A stretch of 64,000 nucleotides of DNA from Paraburkholderia bryophila (GCF_013409255.1 NZ_JACCAS010000001.1:310001-374000); one strand, 5' to 3'; counted from the first letter of the stretch, positions 44,086-52,725 are shown. The notes: a model not told the origin generated them from the letters alone. Numbers and translations: made by a program.

Positions 44086-44862
44086 GTGACGCAAACGCAG
44101 ACGCAAACTCGGACGCAACCGGATTCTTCTGAATGGGCAGTTCGCTGCGAACTGGCCGCGCTATACCGTTTGATGGCCCATCTGAAAATGTCCGATCTGA
44201 TCGACACGCACATCACGGCGCGCGTGCCGGGCGAGCCCGGTCATTTTCTGATCAACCGCTACGGCGTGTTGTTCAACGAAATGCGCGCGTCGGACCTGGT
44301 GAAGATCGATGCCGAAGGCCGCGTGGTGGAGCGCAATCCGGATCCGGTCCGGCATCGCGTGAACGTGGCGGGCTTTGTGATTCATTCGGCGGTGCATGGG
44401 GCGCGCGAGGACATGCATTGGGTGATCCATGTGCATACCGCCGCGAGCAGCGCGGTGTCGGCGCAGGAAGACGGCCTGTTGCCGGTCAGCCAGCACGCGC
44501 TGCGTTTCTATCGGCGGCTCGCGTATCACGACTACGAAGGCATCGCGCTCGACACGGCCGAGCGTGAACGCCTGGTGGCAGATCTCGGTAAGCACAAGGC
44601 CATGATGTTGCGCAATCACGGCGTGCTGGTCGGCGCGCCGAGCGCGGCGGAAGCGTTCAGCCTGATCTATTTCCTGGAGCAGGCGTGTCGTATTCAGATC
44701 GGCGCGATGGCCGGCAACGCGCGTCTGCGGGTGCCGGACGCGGCGGTCTGCGAGAAAACGGCGAAGCAATTCGATGCGGCCGGTGAATACGACCTGATGG
44801 AACTCGCCTGGCAGGCTGCGCTGCGATTGATCGGCGATCAGGCCGCCGCTTATCAAAGCTGA
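44086..44862 (+). CDS. Class II aldolase/adducin family protein
   Basis: 258 residues from GTG 44086, with GGAGG 6 nt upstream; the next in-frame ATG (44173) would cut the domain. A Thr-Gln repeat (TQTQTQTRTQ) opens the protein. Zinc-dependent aldolase motifs: DTHITARVPG, HVHTA, and MLRNHGVLV, which supply metal histidines. Relatives include L-fuculose-phosphate and L-ribulose-phosphate enzymes as well as decarboxylase-like members. It ends the catabolic operon and could process the product of the lyase. Substrate unknown. Confidence 0.87.
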   Translation: MTQTQTQTRTQPDSSEWAVRCELAALYRLMAHLKMSDLIDTHITARVPGEPGHFLINRYGVLFNEMRASDLVKIDAEGRVVERNPDPVRHRVNVAGFVIHSAVHGAREDMHWVIHVHTAASSAVSAQEDGLLPVSQHALRFYRRLAYHDYEGIALDTAERERLVADLGKHKAMMLRNHGVLVGAPSAAEAFSLIYFLEQACRIQIGAMAGNARLRVPDAAVCEKTAKQFDAAGEYDLMELAWQAALRLIGDQAAAYQS

Positions 44863-45006
44863 TAAAGAAGCTGGTAAAACTAATCAGGCAACCGGGCCGC
44901 GCATTGCTTTAATTGTGCGGCGCCGGGTAAAAAATACGGTCCATTAAAAAACGTTCAGGCCGAATTTACCTGATCGAACCGATCTGATTCGTTCTAAAAA
45001 TCCCCA

Positions 45007-45034
45007 TTCACATTTCGCTCGGCCTCGCTATAAT
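45007..45034 (+). promoter_or_regulatory. Sigma-70-type promoter of the tae1-tai1 pair
   Basis: TTCACA (45007-45012) and TATAAT (45029-45034) separated by 16 bp in an AT-rich leader about 110 bp before the effector ATG. Gives the toxin pair its own promoter, independent of the aldolase operon. Confidence 0.6.
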
Positions 45035-45145
45035 CCGAACGCCTGCATTTGGGCGTTTTACCTGCGCGAGCGCGATGGGCTTTTTGACGGGATGCCGACA
45101 TCGCCATAAAAACTGACGCCGTCACACGGTTAATGGACCACGATA

Positions 45146-45547
45146 ATGGCTGCCGCACAAAACATCAAAACCCTTTGTCAGACTCACTGGACGCAATGGA
45201 AAGCCGACTGCAGCGGCTTTCTGAAAGCCGTCGCCGCCGATCTCGACGTCACGCTGACAGGCGATGCAAATAGCATTGTCGATCAGATGGGCCGCTCACC
45301 GTGGCTTCAACTCGGCGCGGACGCGGATAAAGCCGTCGCGTATGCCGGACTGGGTTATCTGGTGGTCGCCGGATTGAAGGCGACCCATCATGGCCATGTG
45401 GCGATTATCATGCCGGGCCAATCCAAACCCTATCCGCTTGCTTACTGGGGCCGCTATGGCGGTATCGGCCGGCAGAATACCGCGATTAACTTTTCGTGGA
45501 ACCATGCGGATCTCGCGAACGTGCAGTATTACGCCATCAAGCCATGA
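45146..45547 (+). CDS. tae1: Type VI secretion amidase effector, Tae1 (Tse1) family
   Basis: 133 residues resembling Pseudomonas Tse1, a DL-endopeptidase that cuts peptidoglycan peptide stems after T6SS delivery. The papain-like Cys-His dyad is visible: Cys22 in ADCSGFLKAVAADL and His84 in HGHVAIIMPG; GYLVVAGLK and QYYAI near the end also match. No signal peptide, as expected for a T6SS cargo. It overlaps the immunity gene by ATGA. No T6SS structural, VgrG or PAAR gene is in the window, so it is an orphan effector loaded by a machine elsewhere. Confidence 0.85.
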   Translation: MAAAQNIKTLCQTHWTQWKADCSGFLKAVAADLDVTLTGDANSIVDQMGRSPWLQLGADADKAVAYAGLGYLVVAGLKATHHGHVAIIMPGQSKPYPLAYWGRYGGIGRQNTAINFSWNHADLANVQYYAIKP

Positions 45548-46002
45548 AACAGCATTTCGTCAAGCAGGTAGCGATTATCGTCGCCGGTCTGGTGGTGGCC
45601 GCACCGGTTGCGTTCGCGCAGACGTGTCATTACAGCGAAGTCGATCCCGGCAAGGGAAAGGTTAGCGTCGGCGAGTTGTCGATCGATCTCGGGCAAGGCG
45701 ACGGCTCGGATAACCCGACCGCGTGGCTGGGGCCGGTCACCGTCACGCATGCGAGCGGCGAGGCGTGTTCGGTGGATCCGAACGTGAGCATCGTCGAGCG
45801 TCCGCTGTACACGAACGGCAAGCAACTGCTCGTCTCTGCGTACTCGGGTAGCGAACAGAACGTCTATGCGATCGATGCGGCGACCTGCAAGGTGCGGTGG
45901 AAGAGCGAGTCGTTTTCGGGGCGCGTGAAACTGACGGGGAATCGGTTGCAGTTGGGGAAGCAGAGGGTGAAGCTGGGGGAAGATTGCACGCCGGTGCGGT
46001 GA
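45544..46002 (+). CDS. tai1: Periplasmic immunity protein for Tae1 (Tai1/Tsi1 family)
   Basis: 152 residues with a clear signal peptide cleaved after VAFA (about residue 25). Three cysteines remain in the mature part and the body is beta-rich (WLGPVTVTHASGEACSVDP, VYAIDAATCKVRWKSESFSG). Periplasmic location fits inhibition of a peptidoglycan amidase where the toxin acts. The start overlaps the effector stop as ATGA, the usual coupling of effector and immunity. Assignment to the Tai1 family is from resemblance to Tsi1 and position. Confidence 0.82.
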   Translation: MKQHFVKQVAIIVAGLVVAAPVAFAQTCHYSEVDPGKGKVSVGELSIDLGQGDGSDNPTAWLGPVTVTHASGEACSVDPNVSIVERPLYTNGKQLLVSAYSGSEQNVYAIDAATCKVRWKSESFSGRVKLTGNRLQLGKQRVKLGEDCTPVR

Positions 46003-46170
46003 GCTTTATTCGCTGTTCGAGCGCGTGATCCTGCGAAAACCACATGGCCTGGCTCGCGAGCCGATCACTTTGGGCATGCTCCAACAGGCAGCGCTGGACA
46101 AACGATGGGAGTCGCACAAACTCGCTTCAGTCCGCTAAGGGATCGTCGCGACTATCGCTCCGAACAATAA
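46001..46170 (+). pseudogene. 3' remnant of an unidentified gene, frameshifted
   Basis: The frame from 46001 reads as good protein (ELYSLFERVILRKPHG, LGMLQQAALDKRWESHKLASVR) to a TAA at 46136. After a 2-nt shift the following codons (DRRDYRSEQ, stop at 46168) look like its natural end. So this is the broken tail of a longer gene whose start is gone. Its position beside a T6SS effector pair suggests a toxin-locus fossil, but I cannot name the family. Confidence 0.6.
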
Positions 46171-46200
46171 GATCGGCCTGGATTCATTGTTCGGGGCGAT
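46154..46200. terminator. 15-bp inverted repeat after the remnant
   Basis: Arms 46154-46168 and 46186-46200 match with one T/G wobble around a 17-nt loop. It starts in the last codons of the remnant and lies between convergent tai1 and tsdA, so it may end both transcripts. Confidence 0.55.
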
Positions 46201-46229
46201 CCACAAACCGCCCCGTCACGACCCGCCCC

Positions 46230-47186
46230 TCACGGCGTCCCCAAAACCCGGCCGTTCACCTTCTGCCCATACATCGACAGCGGCGAGTCGTGGAATTTCG
46301 CGCGCGTTGCCGCCACCGAACCCACAAAGCGCGGGTCCTGCGGACGCTCGTGACTGTCCATGAACGTCGCCACGTCCCACGCTTCCTGATCCGTCAGCGT
46401 TCCACCGAGTCCCAACGGCATGTTCGCCTTGATGAAACCCGCGGCGTTCTGAATGTCGCCCATGCCCGCGCCCCAGTTGAACGAATGCGCGCCCCATAGC
46501 GGCGGAAAAACCGTCGCGCCGCCGCTGGATTGTCCCTGGCCGTCCGCACCGTGACACAGCGCGCAGTGTTGCGCGTAGATCGCGCCGCCTCGCGTGTAGT
46601 CCGCTTTCTGCGCGGGCGCGGGCAGTTTCGGATAGCCTTGCCCGGCCAACTTCGTTCCGACGGGCGCGCCTTTCGCGAGCCAGTACGCGTAGCTTTCGAG
46701 CGCCACGAGAATCGGGTCGCCGAGCGGCGGCGCCTTGCCGTTCATGCTGTACTGAAAGCAGCCCTGCATGCGTTCGGCGAACGAGTTCACACGATTGTTC
46801 TTGGCGCGGTAGGCCGGATACAACGGATACGCGCCCCACAGCGGACTCGAATCCGCCTTGCGCCCGGCATCCAGATGGCAACTCGCGCAATTGAGCGTAT
46901 TGCCGACATACTTGCCGGCGAACTGCGTCGTATGGGTAAAAATCTGTTCGCCGAGTTTGACGGATTGGCCGAAGCCGTCCGTCGGCAGGGTGGATTCGGC
47001 GGGGGGCGTGAACGCTTTTTTAGCGGGCGAAGCAGCCCCGCCCACTGATGACGCAGTCGCAGTCGCGGGCGCCGACGCAACCGCAGGCGCACTGCCGTCA
47101 GCAAACGCCACGCTCGAAACCGCACTCAACACCGCACTCGACACCCCCACCAGCGCCACGCGAACCAGGCTGTTTCGATCGATCAT
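46230..47186 (-). CDS. tsdA: Thiosulfate dehydrogenase TsdA (diheme cytochrome c)
   Basis: Oxidises thiosulfate to tetrathionate in the periplasm. 318 residues: signal peptide ending SSVAFA, a low-complexity Ala/Ser spacer, then two c-type heme sites, CASCH (100-104) and CALCH (208-212). TsdA hallmarks are the MQGCFQYSMNGK segment with the Cys heme ligand, DGFGQSVKLGEQIF, GAGMGDIQNAAGFIKANMPLG and HERPQDPRF. It overlaps its electron acceptor gene tsdB by ATGA and ends the operon. Start ATG 47186. Confidence 0.92.
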   Translation of the reverse strand: MIDRNSLVRVALVGVSSAVLSAVSSVAFADGSAPAVASAPATATASSVGGAASPAKKAFTPPAESTLPTDGFGQSVKLGEQIFTHTTQFAGKYVGNTLNCASCHLDAGRKADSSPLWGAYPLYPAYRAKNNRVNSFAERMQGCFQYSMNGKAPPLGDPILVALESYAYWLAKGAPVGTKLAGQGYPKLPAPAQKADYTRGGAIYAQHCALCHGADGQGQSSGGATVFPPLWGAHSFNWGAGMGDIQNAAGFIKANMPLGLGGTLTDQEAWDVATFMDSHERPQDPRFVGSVAATRAKFHDSPLSMYGQKVNGRVLGTP

Positions 47187-47899
47187 GGCTTGCTCCCATT
47201 TGCCGACTTGCCCGCGCCGGTCACACCGACGCCCACGCCGGCATAGTAATCGGCCACTGCCGTGATATCCGCGTCGGACAATTTGCTCGCGACCACGGGC
47301 ATCAACGCCATCGGTCCGGGCGGACGCTTGCCGTCCTTCCAGTTATGCAATTGACTCGCGATATACGCGGCCGGCTGCCCGGCCAACGGCGGAAACGTCG
47401 GGGCCACGCCGATGCCGCCCGGTCCATGGCATTGCACGCAGGCCGGCAGCGCCTGATCCCAGCGTCCGCGCGTCGCGATCCATGCACCGACATTGGCGGG
47501 CGTGACGGAACCGCTGTCAGACGCTTTGACGCCGGCAGGCGCAGGCAAGCCGGCGAAGTAACTCGCGACCGCCGAGCGCTCGCTCGCGGTCAACAGCTTG
47601 GCCATGGGTTGCATGATCGGATTCGGGCGGGTGCCTTCGGCGAAGGCCGTCAACTGGGTGGACAGGTATGCGGCGCTCAGGCCGGCGAGTCGCGGGAACC
47701 CGGCTGCCGCGTTGCCTTCGCCTTTCGCGCCGTGGCAGCCGATACAGGCGGCGACACCTTGCGCGGTGCCATGGGTGGCAATGGTTTGCCCGGCGCTAAC
47801 CTCGTTCGCCTGGGCCGCGGGCATGACCGCTAACGTCGATGCCACGCTCACGGCCAGCATCATGCAGGCACGCCGTAAATTGATGATGGAACCGTCCAC
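47183..47899 (-). CDS. tsdB: Diheme cytochrome c TsdB, partner of TsdA
   Basis: Cytochrome c4-like acceptor of electrons from TsdA. GTG start at 47899 with AGGAG 5 nt upstream; 238 residues including a signal peptide (cleaved about AQA). Two heme sites, CIGCH and CVQCH, each followed by a Gly-rich c4-type repeat (GFPRLAGLSAAYLSTQL; FPPLAGQPAAYIASQL) and a Met ligand (QPMA, LMPV). The tsdBA gene order is known from other thiosulfate-oxidising Proteobacteria. Upstream are a binding protein and a Tat-exported protein on the same strand. Confidence 0.9.
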   Translation of the reverse strand: MDGSIINLRRACMMLAVSVASTLAVMPAAQANEVSAGQTIATHGTAQGVAACIGCHGAKGEGNAAAGFPRLAGLSAAYLSTQLTAFAEGTRPNPIMQPMAKLLTASERSAVASYFAGLPAPAGVKASDSGSVTPANVGAWIATRGRWDQALPACVQCHGPGGIGVAPTFPPLAGQPAAYIASQLHNWKDGKRPPGPMALMPVVASKLSDADITAVADYYAGVGVGVTGAGKSANGSKP

Positions 47900-48035
47900 G
47901 TCGTCTCCTACGATTTGTCGTTTTATATTCTTAGGCAGGCTGTTGCCGCTTGCGCCACTTCCACTTGCTACGCGGCTAACGTTCTTGCGCGTCGTGCAAT
48001 ACAGCCAGTGGAAACGCCGTGCTCGCGAAAGCGCT

Positions 48036-49115
48036 TCATTCCGCGCTGGACGGATCGGCGGCGCTCGACTTCGCAGCCGCTTCATCATACTTCCCGAACC
48101 CGTAGCGACGGAAGATATCGAACGCCTCGGGCGAGCGCAAAAAAGCCAGCCACTGACGCGCCGCTTGCGGATGTGCCGCACCATGAACCACGGCGCCGGC
48201 ATAGATGGCCGTCGTGTTCTCGGCGGCCGGAATATCCACGTGTTCCAACGGATGCCCGATCTGCTCCTGGAACAGCGCTTCCGACTTCCACACCACACCG
48301 GCATCCGCGCGACCCTGCATCAGAAACAGCGCGGTTTCCCGATGATGAATATGCGTAAGCTCAGTCGACCCTGCCCGCACCTTGTCACCGTAGACGGTAG
48401 TCGCCAACGTCTCGCCACCGGCCTTGACCAGCGACGCATTGATCTGCCGCGTCACGCCTTCGAACTCAGGGTTCGGCATCGCGAGACGCAACTCGGGTCT
48501 GCCCAGATCATTGAGCGAGCTCACGTGTTGCGGGTTGCCTTGACGAACCATGATCGTCAACTGATTGGTCACATACGGCACGGCGGGTCCGGTGAGCGTG
48601 CCGTCCGCGATCAGCGCCTTGACCTTCGCGAGCCCGGCGAAATAGGCGTCGGGCTTGACCGTCCACGTCATGTTGCCGACGGTGATCGTGCCGCCGGCCT
48701 TGATCTGCTTGACCAGCAGACCGGGCGGAATCGTTTCCCAGTAGAGGCGTCCGCGAAACTCGGGGTGATCCTGCTCGAAGCGGGCAACCAGCGGCGCCAT
48801 CGCAAAGAAGTAGTTGCCGCCGACGAACAGCACCAGCTTCGGCGCCGTGAGGTCGCCGTGAAAATCGGCCAGCACGTCGACCTGCGGGACCGTGAATTCC
48901 ATGCCGCGATTCACGGCGTCGTTGTTTGCGCCGTGCTGCCAGGGCGGGAAGATGTCCGGGTTTGAAGCAGAGTTCGGGTTCGCGTTTTCAGCGACGCCTG
49001 GCACAGCCGGCGCTGAAAACGCGCAAGTTGCCGCGCAACACAACGAGACCGCAAACGTCATCCGCACGAACCGTCGAAGTCCCTGCGACGCGCTGAACGC
49101 GTAACCAAACGGCAT
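48036..49115 (-). CDS. ModA-like periplasmic solute-binding protein
   Basis: 359 residues with a signal peptide (cleaved about residue 35, CAFSAPA) and a periplasmic binding fold of the molybdate/sulfate ModA type (LVLFVGGNYFFAMAPLVARFEQ; IPAAENTTAIYAGAVVHGAAHP). GRADAGVVWKSEA is typical of type II binding proteins. No matching permease or ATPase is adjacent, so it may not be a transporter component; a sensory or sulfur-compound carrier role in the thiosulfate module is possible. It is 9 bp after the Tat-protein gene; GGGGG precedes the ATG. Confidence 0.82.
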   Translation of the reverse strand: MPFGYAFSASQGLRRFVRMTFAVSLCCAATCAFSAPAVPGVAENANPNSASNPDIFPPWQHGANNDAVNRGMEFTVPQVDVLADFHGDLTAPKLVLFVGGNYFFAMAPLVARFEQDHPEFRGRLYWETIPPGLLVKQIKAGGTITVGNMTWTVKPDAYFAGLAKVKALIADGTLTGPAVPYVTNQLTIMVRQGNPQHVSSLNDLGRPELRLAMPNPEFEGVTRQINASLVKAGGETLATTVYGDKVRAGSTELTHIHHRETALFLMQGRADAGVVWKSEALFQEQIGHPLEHVDIPAAENTTAIYAGAVVHGAAHPQAARQWLAFLRSPEAFDIFRRYGFGKYDEAAAKSSAADPSSAE

Positions 49116-49124
49116 GGCGACCCC

Positions 49125-49916
49125 CTACGCGATGTAGTGAAACCCGGCCTGCTGCAGTTCGACCAGAGTGGCCACCGCGCCTGGCGTAACGACCGCGCCT
49201 GGAATCACGTGGTTGGTCAGGTCGGCCGCGAGCGCGTCGAGCGGCAGCTTGTCCGGATTCACGTTGGCGGCGTTCAGCCGGTCGGCCAGTTCCCAGATCG
49301 CGTTGTGGCACGACAGGAACACGACACCGCGTTGCTGCAGCGCGGGAATGCAGTTCTCATGAGAAGAAAACGCGCCGTCGGGGCTCTGATGATCCAGCGT
49401 GCCGCTGGCGCTCGCTGCCTTGTTGTCGAGCAACGAATTGGACGCGAACTTGCCGCCGCTCATTTTCGCGAGATCGTACTTGTCCCACGCGAGCTGATCG
49501 AACAGCGCAAGATGCGCGGAACCGTGCGTGGCCGATACGGCCAGAAAATCCGGATGCCTGAACGACCAGATCTGCGCGTTCAACGAATTGCGCATCAGGT
49601 TGAGCCATGGGCCGGCAATGTCGGTGTTGTCCCACGCCTGTTTCGGGCCGGCGCGATAGCCGATCACTTCCGTTAGCGCCGCGTGATCCCACTGATCCGG
49701 ATGGTCGAGAATCATCGGCACGGTTTTGAAGTCGCGGCGGCGAGGCGCGGCGGCGAGGCGCCGCGCCAGCTCGGTGAGGTTGCCGGCGCCGTCGGGCAGC
49801 AGCGACGCGGCGCCGGCCGCGAGTGCCTGCGATTGGCCGCCGGCGCTCACGATCGCCGTGCCGGCAGCGACGGCGAAGGTTTTCAAGGCATTGCGGCGGG
49901 TCGTATTGTTAGTCAT
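49125..49916 (-). CDS. Tat-exported protein with DsrE-like features, thiosulfate module
   Basis: 263 residues from ATG 49916, which has GGAG 8 nt upstream; ATG 49922 is too close to it. A twin-arginine signal (TRRNALKTF, then a hydrophobic stretch ending SQALA) marks export in folded form, often with cofactor. The C-terminal part (VVFLSCHNAIWELADRL, VELQQAGFHYI) resembles DsrE/DsrF-fold proteins, with a single conserved Cys in SCHN. Such proteins carry sulfur in sulfur oxidation. First gene of the tsd operon on this strand. Function is inferred from fold and context. Confidence 0.72.
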   Translation of the reverse strand: MTNNTTRRNALKTFAVAAGTAIVSAGGQSQALAAGAASLLPDGAGNLTELARRLAAAPRRRDFKTVPMILDHPDQWDHAALTEVIGYRAGPKQAWDNTDIAGPWLNLMRNSLNAQIWSFRHPDFLAVSATHGSAHLALFDQLAWDKYDLAKMSGGKFASNSLLDNKAASASGTLDHQSPDGAFSSHENCIPALQQRGVVFLSCHNAIWELADRLNAANVNPDKLPLDALAADLTNHVIPGAVVTPGAVATLVELQQAGFHYIA

Positions 49917-50111
49917 GGTCATGTCTCCAGCCTGTTGTCCGAGCCGTTCGCCGCAGTGGTTGCGGGTCGAGGTGAGTCCTCGCGCCCGACAAGCTGCGGC
50001 GTCGTTGTCGCGTGCTCAGTCTAGAGACATCCGTTCAATAACAACAATCATAAAATCAGATGTGAAGTATTGGCGCGTCCGATCGTTCGTTCAGTTTTGT
50101 CCGCGACGCGG

Positions 50112-51050
50112 TCAGATTTCCGCCGCGCCAAGCGCCGCTCTCGCACGCGACTCTTCGTCCCGATCGAACAGGCCGATCAGCACGATCAGCGACTCCGCCG
50201 TCGTTCGAGTGGGCGATGCCGTGATCAGCACACGACGGCCGACCACGTGCAATTCATGCAACTCACCGTCGCTGCCCAGACGCACGAAGCCCTTGGCCCG
50301 CAGCAGCTTCGCCGAGAAACTTTGCAGCGCTTCCTTGAGCTTGCCGCGACTGAGGCACGCGTCGGTGACGAAAGAGAAACTGCTCAGCGCTGCGAGCGTC
50401 GGTGTGGGCGAGGGCGAAGCGGCGGACAGTGGCAAGCCGTCGTGACGCTGCTCGGGCAGCACCTGACGGTCGAAAATCAAACCAGGCGGCACCACGCCAT
50501 GAACCGCATCGAGCATTACGCGGCTATGCGCCAGCGCTTCGACGCGCGCTCTCACCATCTCGCGCGACGTCTCGTCGAGCAGATCCATCTTGTTCAGCAC
50601 GAGGGCCGTTGCGCCTTCAATCTGCCGTTGCGCGATATCGCCGACATAAGGATCGGCAAGCGTCGCCTCGATGCGTTCGGCATCCACCAGCACGACCACC
50701 CCGTCGAGCCGGAACGCCCGATCGAGCAAGCCGATCTGCGCGATGCGAACCGGGTCCGACACGCCGCTCGCCTCGATGATCAGCAGGTCCGGCGGATCGT
50801 CGCGTGAGCTGATGGCGAGCAGCGCGTCGACCAGCCGTCCGCCGATCGAACAGCAGACACAACCGTTCTCCAGATTGATCACGTCGTCGGTGCGTTCGCG
50901 GATCAACGCGGCGTCGATATTGATCGAACCGAAGTCGTTGACGAGTACCGTGATACGGCGCGTGCCGGCGTTCGTCAGGACGTGGTTGAGGAGGGTGGTC
51001 TTGCCGGCGCCGAGATAGCCGCCGATCACGACGAGCGGGACCGGGCTCAT
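50112..51050 (-). CDS. CobW/P47K family GTPase metallochaperone
   Basis: 312 residues. G3E-type GTPase motifs: Walker A GYLGAGKTTL, metal motif GCVCCSI, switch EASGVSDP, and NKMD; a C-terminal CobW_C domain follows (SRGKLKEALQSFSAKLLRAKG). G3E proteins load metals such as Zn or Co into partner enzymes. It overlaps the amidohydrolase gene by ATGA, so the metal enzyme downstream of its own promoter is the obvious client. It is the last gene of the operon. Confidence 0.88.
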   Translation of the reverse strand: MSPVPLVVIGGYLGAGKTTLLNHVLTNAGTRRITVLVNDFGSINIDAALIRERTDDVINLENGCVCCSIGGRLVDALLAISSRDDPPDLLIIEASGVSDPVRIAQIGLLDRAFRLDGVVVLVDAERIEATLADPYVGDIAQRQIEGATALVLNKMDLLDETSREMVRARVEALAHSRVMLDAVHGVVPPGLIFDRQVLPEQRHDGLPLSAASPSPTPTLAALSSFSFVTDACLSRGKLKEALQSFSAKLLRAKGFVRLGSDGELHELHVVGRRVLITASPTRTTAESLIVLIGLFDRDEESRARAALGAAEI

Positions 51051-52705
51051 CCCGCCGGTGCCTGAAAGACGCGGCCGCCGAGCACCGTGCCCCACACTTC
51101 GAGGTCTTTGAGTCTTGCCAAGGCGACCTCGGCGGGATCTTCGGCCAGCACCGCGAAATCCGCGAATTTGCCGACTTCGATACTGCCCACCAGATGATCC
51201 ATCTTCAGCGTGTAAGCGGCGCCCAACGTGATCGCGCGCAACGCATCCGCGACCGGCACGCGTTCGCTCGCACCGAGAATGCGGCCCGACGACGTCTCGC
51301 GCCGCGCCGCGCACCATGCGGTGAACAACGGATTGAGCGGCGTGATCGGCGCATCGGAATGAAACGCGAACGGAATGCCCAGACGTCGCGCGGATTCCGC
51401 CGCGTTCATCCGGTTCGCGCGATCGGCGCCCATGGTTTGCGTGTAGTGCGCGTCGCCCCAGTAGTAAAGATGATTCGAGAAGAAGTTGATGCACAGGCCG
51501 AGGCTCGCCGCCCGTGCGAGCTGGCTCGCATCCGCCATCTGGCAATGTTGCAGCGTATGCCGATGATCGCGGCGCGGATGGCGCGTCAGAAGCTGCTCGA
51601 ACGCGTCGAGCACGAGTTCGGTCGCTTCGTTGCCGTTGGTGTGAACGTGCAGTTGCAGGCCGGCTTCATGGAACGGCGTGAACACCTCGACGAACTGGCT
51701 AGGCGGAATCAGCCACAAACCGTTGGGCTTGCCGTTCAGATAACCGGGCCATTTCAGCCGCGCGGTGAAGCCCTGAATCGATCCGTCGACGATGAATTTG
51801 ACCGGCCCGAAGTGCAGCTTCGGCGTCGCGGTTTTCATGGCGTCGAGCACCCGTTGCGCGCCGCCTTCGGGACTACGCTGCGGCGCGAACGCGGGCATGA
51901 TCCGCACCGGAAAATCCGCCGCCCCGGTGACGTCGCGCAGATTGCGATTGCCGCGTTCGGAGAAGTCGTTGACGAGATCGGTTGCCGTCGTCACACCGGC
52001 GAGTTGCGCGACGCGGCCGAAATTCCAGATCGCCTCGACGCTCTCGCTCGCGGCAATCGACAAGCCGCCGCCGATCACCCGATACACGGGGAACATCGCC
52101 GCGAACTCCTGCAATTCGCCGGTGGGCTGGCCGGTGCTGTCCTTGTCGATACCGTCGATATCGGTTTCCTCGTCGATACCCGTGCGCTGCAGCATCGGCG
52201 AATTGACGTTCATCAGATGGACGCTCGCGTGCAGGATCACGATCGGGCGCTCGGCCGACACCGTGTCGAGTTCGCGTACGGTCAGACGCTGCGTGCCGAA
52301 GAAGATCGGATCGAAGCCCCACGCGAGCAGCGGGGCGTCGGCGGACGGCATGTCGGCTTGCGCTTCGCGCAGACGCTCGATCACCGCGTCCAGCGTTTTC
52401 AATCCAGGCCAGCGGCGGCCGTCGGGGCCACGGCGGTCGTAGTAGCCGACGTAGACGGCGTCCCACATCGCGCCTTCCATCAGATGGCAATGACCTTCCA
52501 CGAAGCCGGGCATCAGCACCTTGTCCCGGAAGGTGTCGACGATCTCGGCATCGCCCCATTGCTTCACGTCGTCCGCATCGCCCACCGACAGAATCCGGCC
52601 GTCGCGAATCGCGACGTGGGTGGCGTGAGGTTGCATCGGGTTCATCGTCACGATCTTCTTGGCGACGAACACCTGAGTCCGGTTTCGGCTATCTGACTGT
52701 GTCAT
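51047..52705 (-). CDS. YtcJ/NfdA-type metal-dependent amidohydrolase
   Basis: 552 residues of the amidohydrolase superfamily, YtcJ-like branch that includes N-substituted formamide deformylase. Metal histidines are visible in VEGHCHLMEG (near residue 70), LHVHTNG and LQHCQM, and the late Asp in HSDAPITP. No signal peptide. The longer frame upstream is a shadow of the symporter gene. Coupled to a sodium symporter upstream and to a CobW chaperone downstream, it probably hydrolyses an imported amide or imide. Ribosome site before ATG 52705 is weak. Confidence 0.87.
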   Translation of the reverse strand: MTQSDSRNRTQVFVAKKIVTMNPMQPHATHVAIRDGRILSVGDADDVKQWGDAEIVDTFRDKVLMPGFVEGHCHLMEGAMWDAVYVGYYDRRGPDGRRWPGLKTLDAVIERLREAQADMPSADAPLLAWGFDPIFFGTQRLTVRELDTVSAERPIVILHASVHLMNVNSPMLQRTGIDEETDIDGIDKDSTGQPTGELQEFAAMFPVYRVIGGGLSIAASESVEAIWNFGRVAQLAGVTTATDLVNDFSERGNRNLRDVTGAADFPVRIMPAFAPQRSPEGGAQRVLDAMKTATPKLHFGPVKFIVDGSIQGFTARLKWPGYLNGKPNGLWLIPPSQFVEVFTPFHEAGLQLHVHTNGNEATELVLDAFEQLLTRHPRRDHRHTLQHCQMADASQLARAASLGLCINFFSNHLYYWGDAHYTQTMGADRANRMNAAESARRLGIPFAFHSDAPITPLNPLFTAWCAARRETSSGRILGASERVPVADALRAITLGAAYTLKMDHLVGSIEVGKFADFAVLAEDPAEVALARLKDLEVWGTVLGGRVFQAPAG

Positions 52706-52725
52706 GGGCAGGAAAAGTGGTTCGG

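Noticed and set aside
44891..44928. GC-rich hairpin after the aldolase gene as rho-independent terminator
   Set aside because: Arms pair imperfectly and the tail on the plus strand is A-rich, not T-rich.
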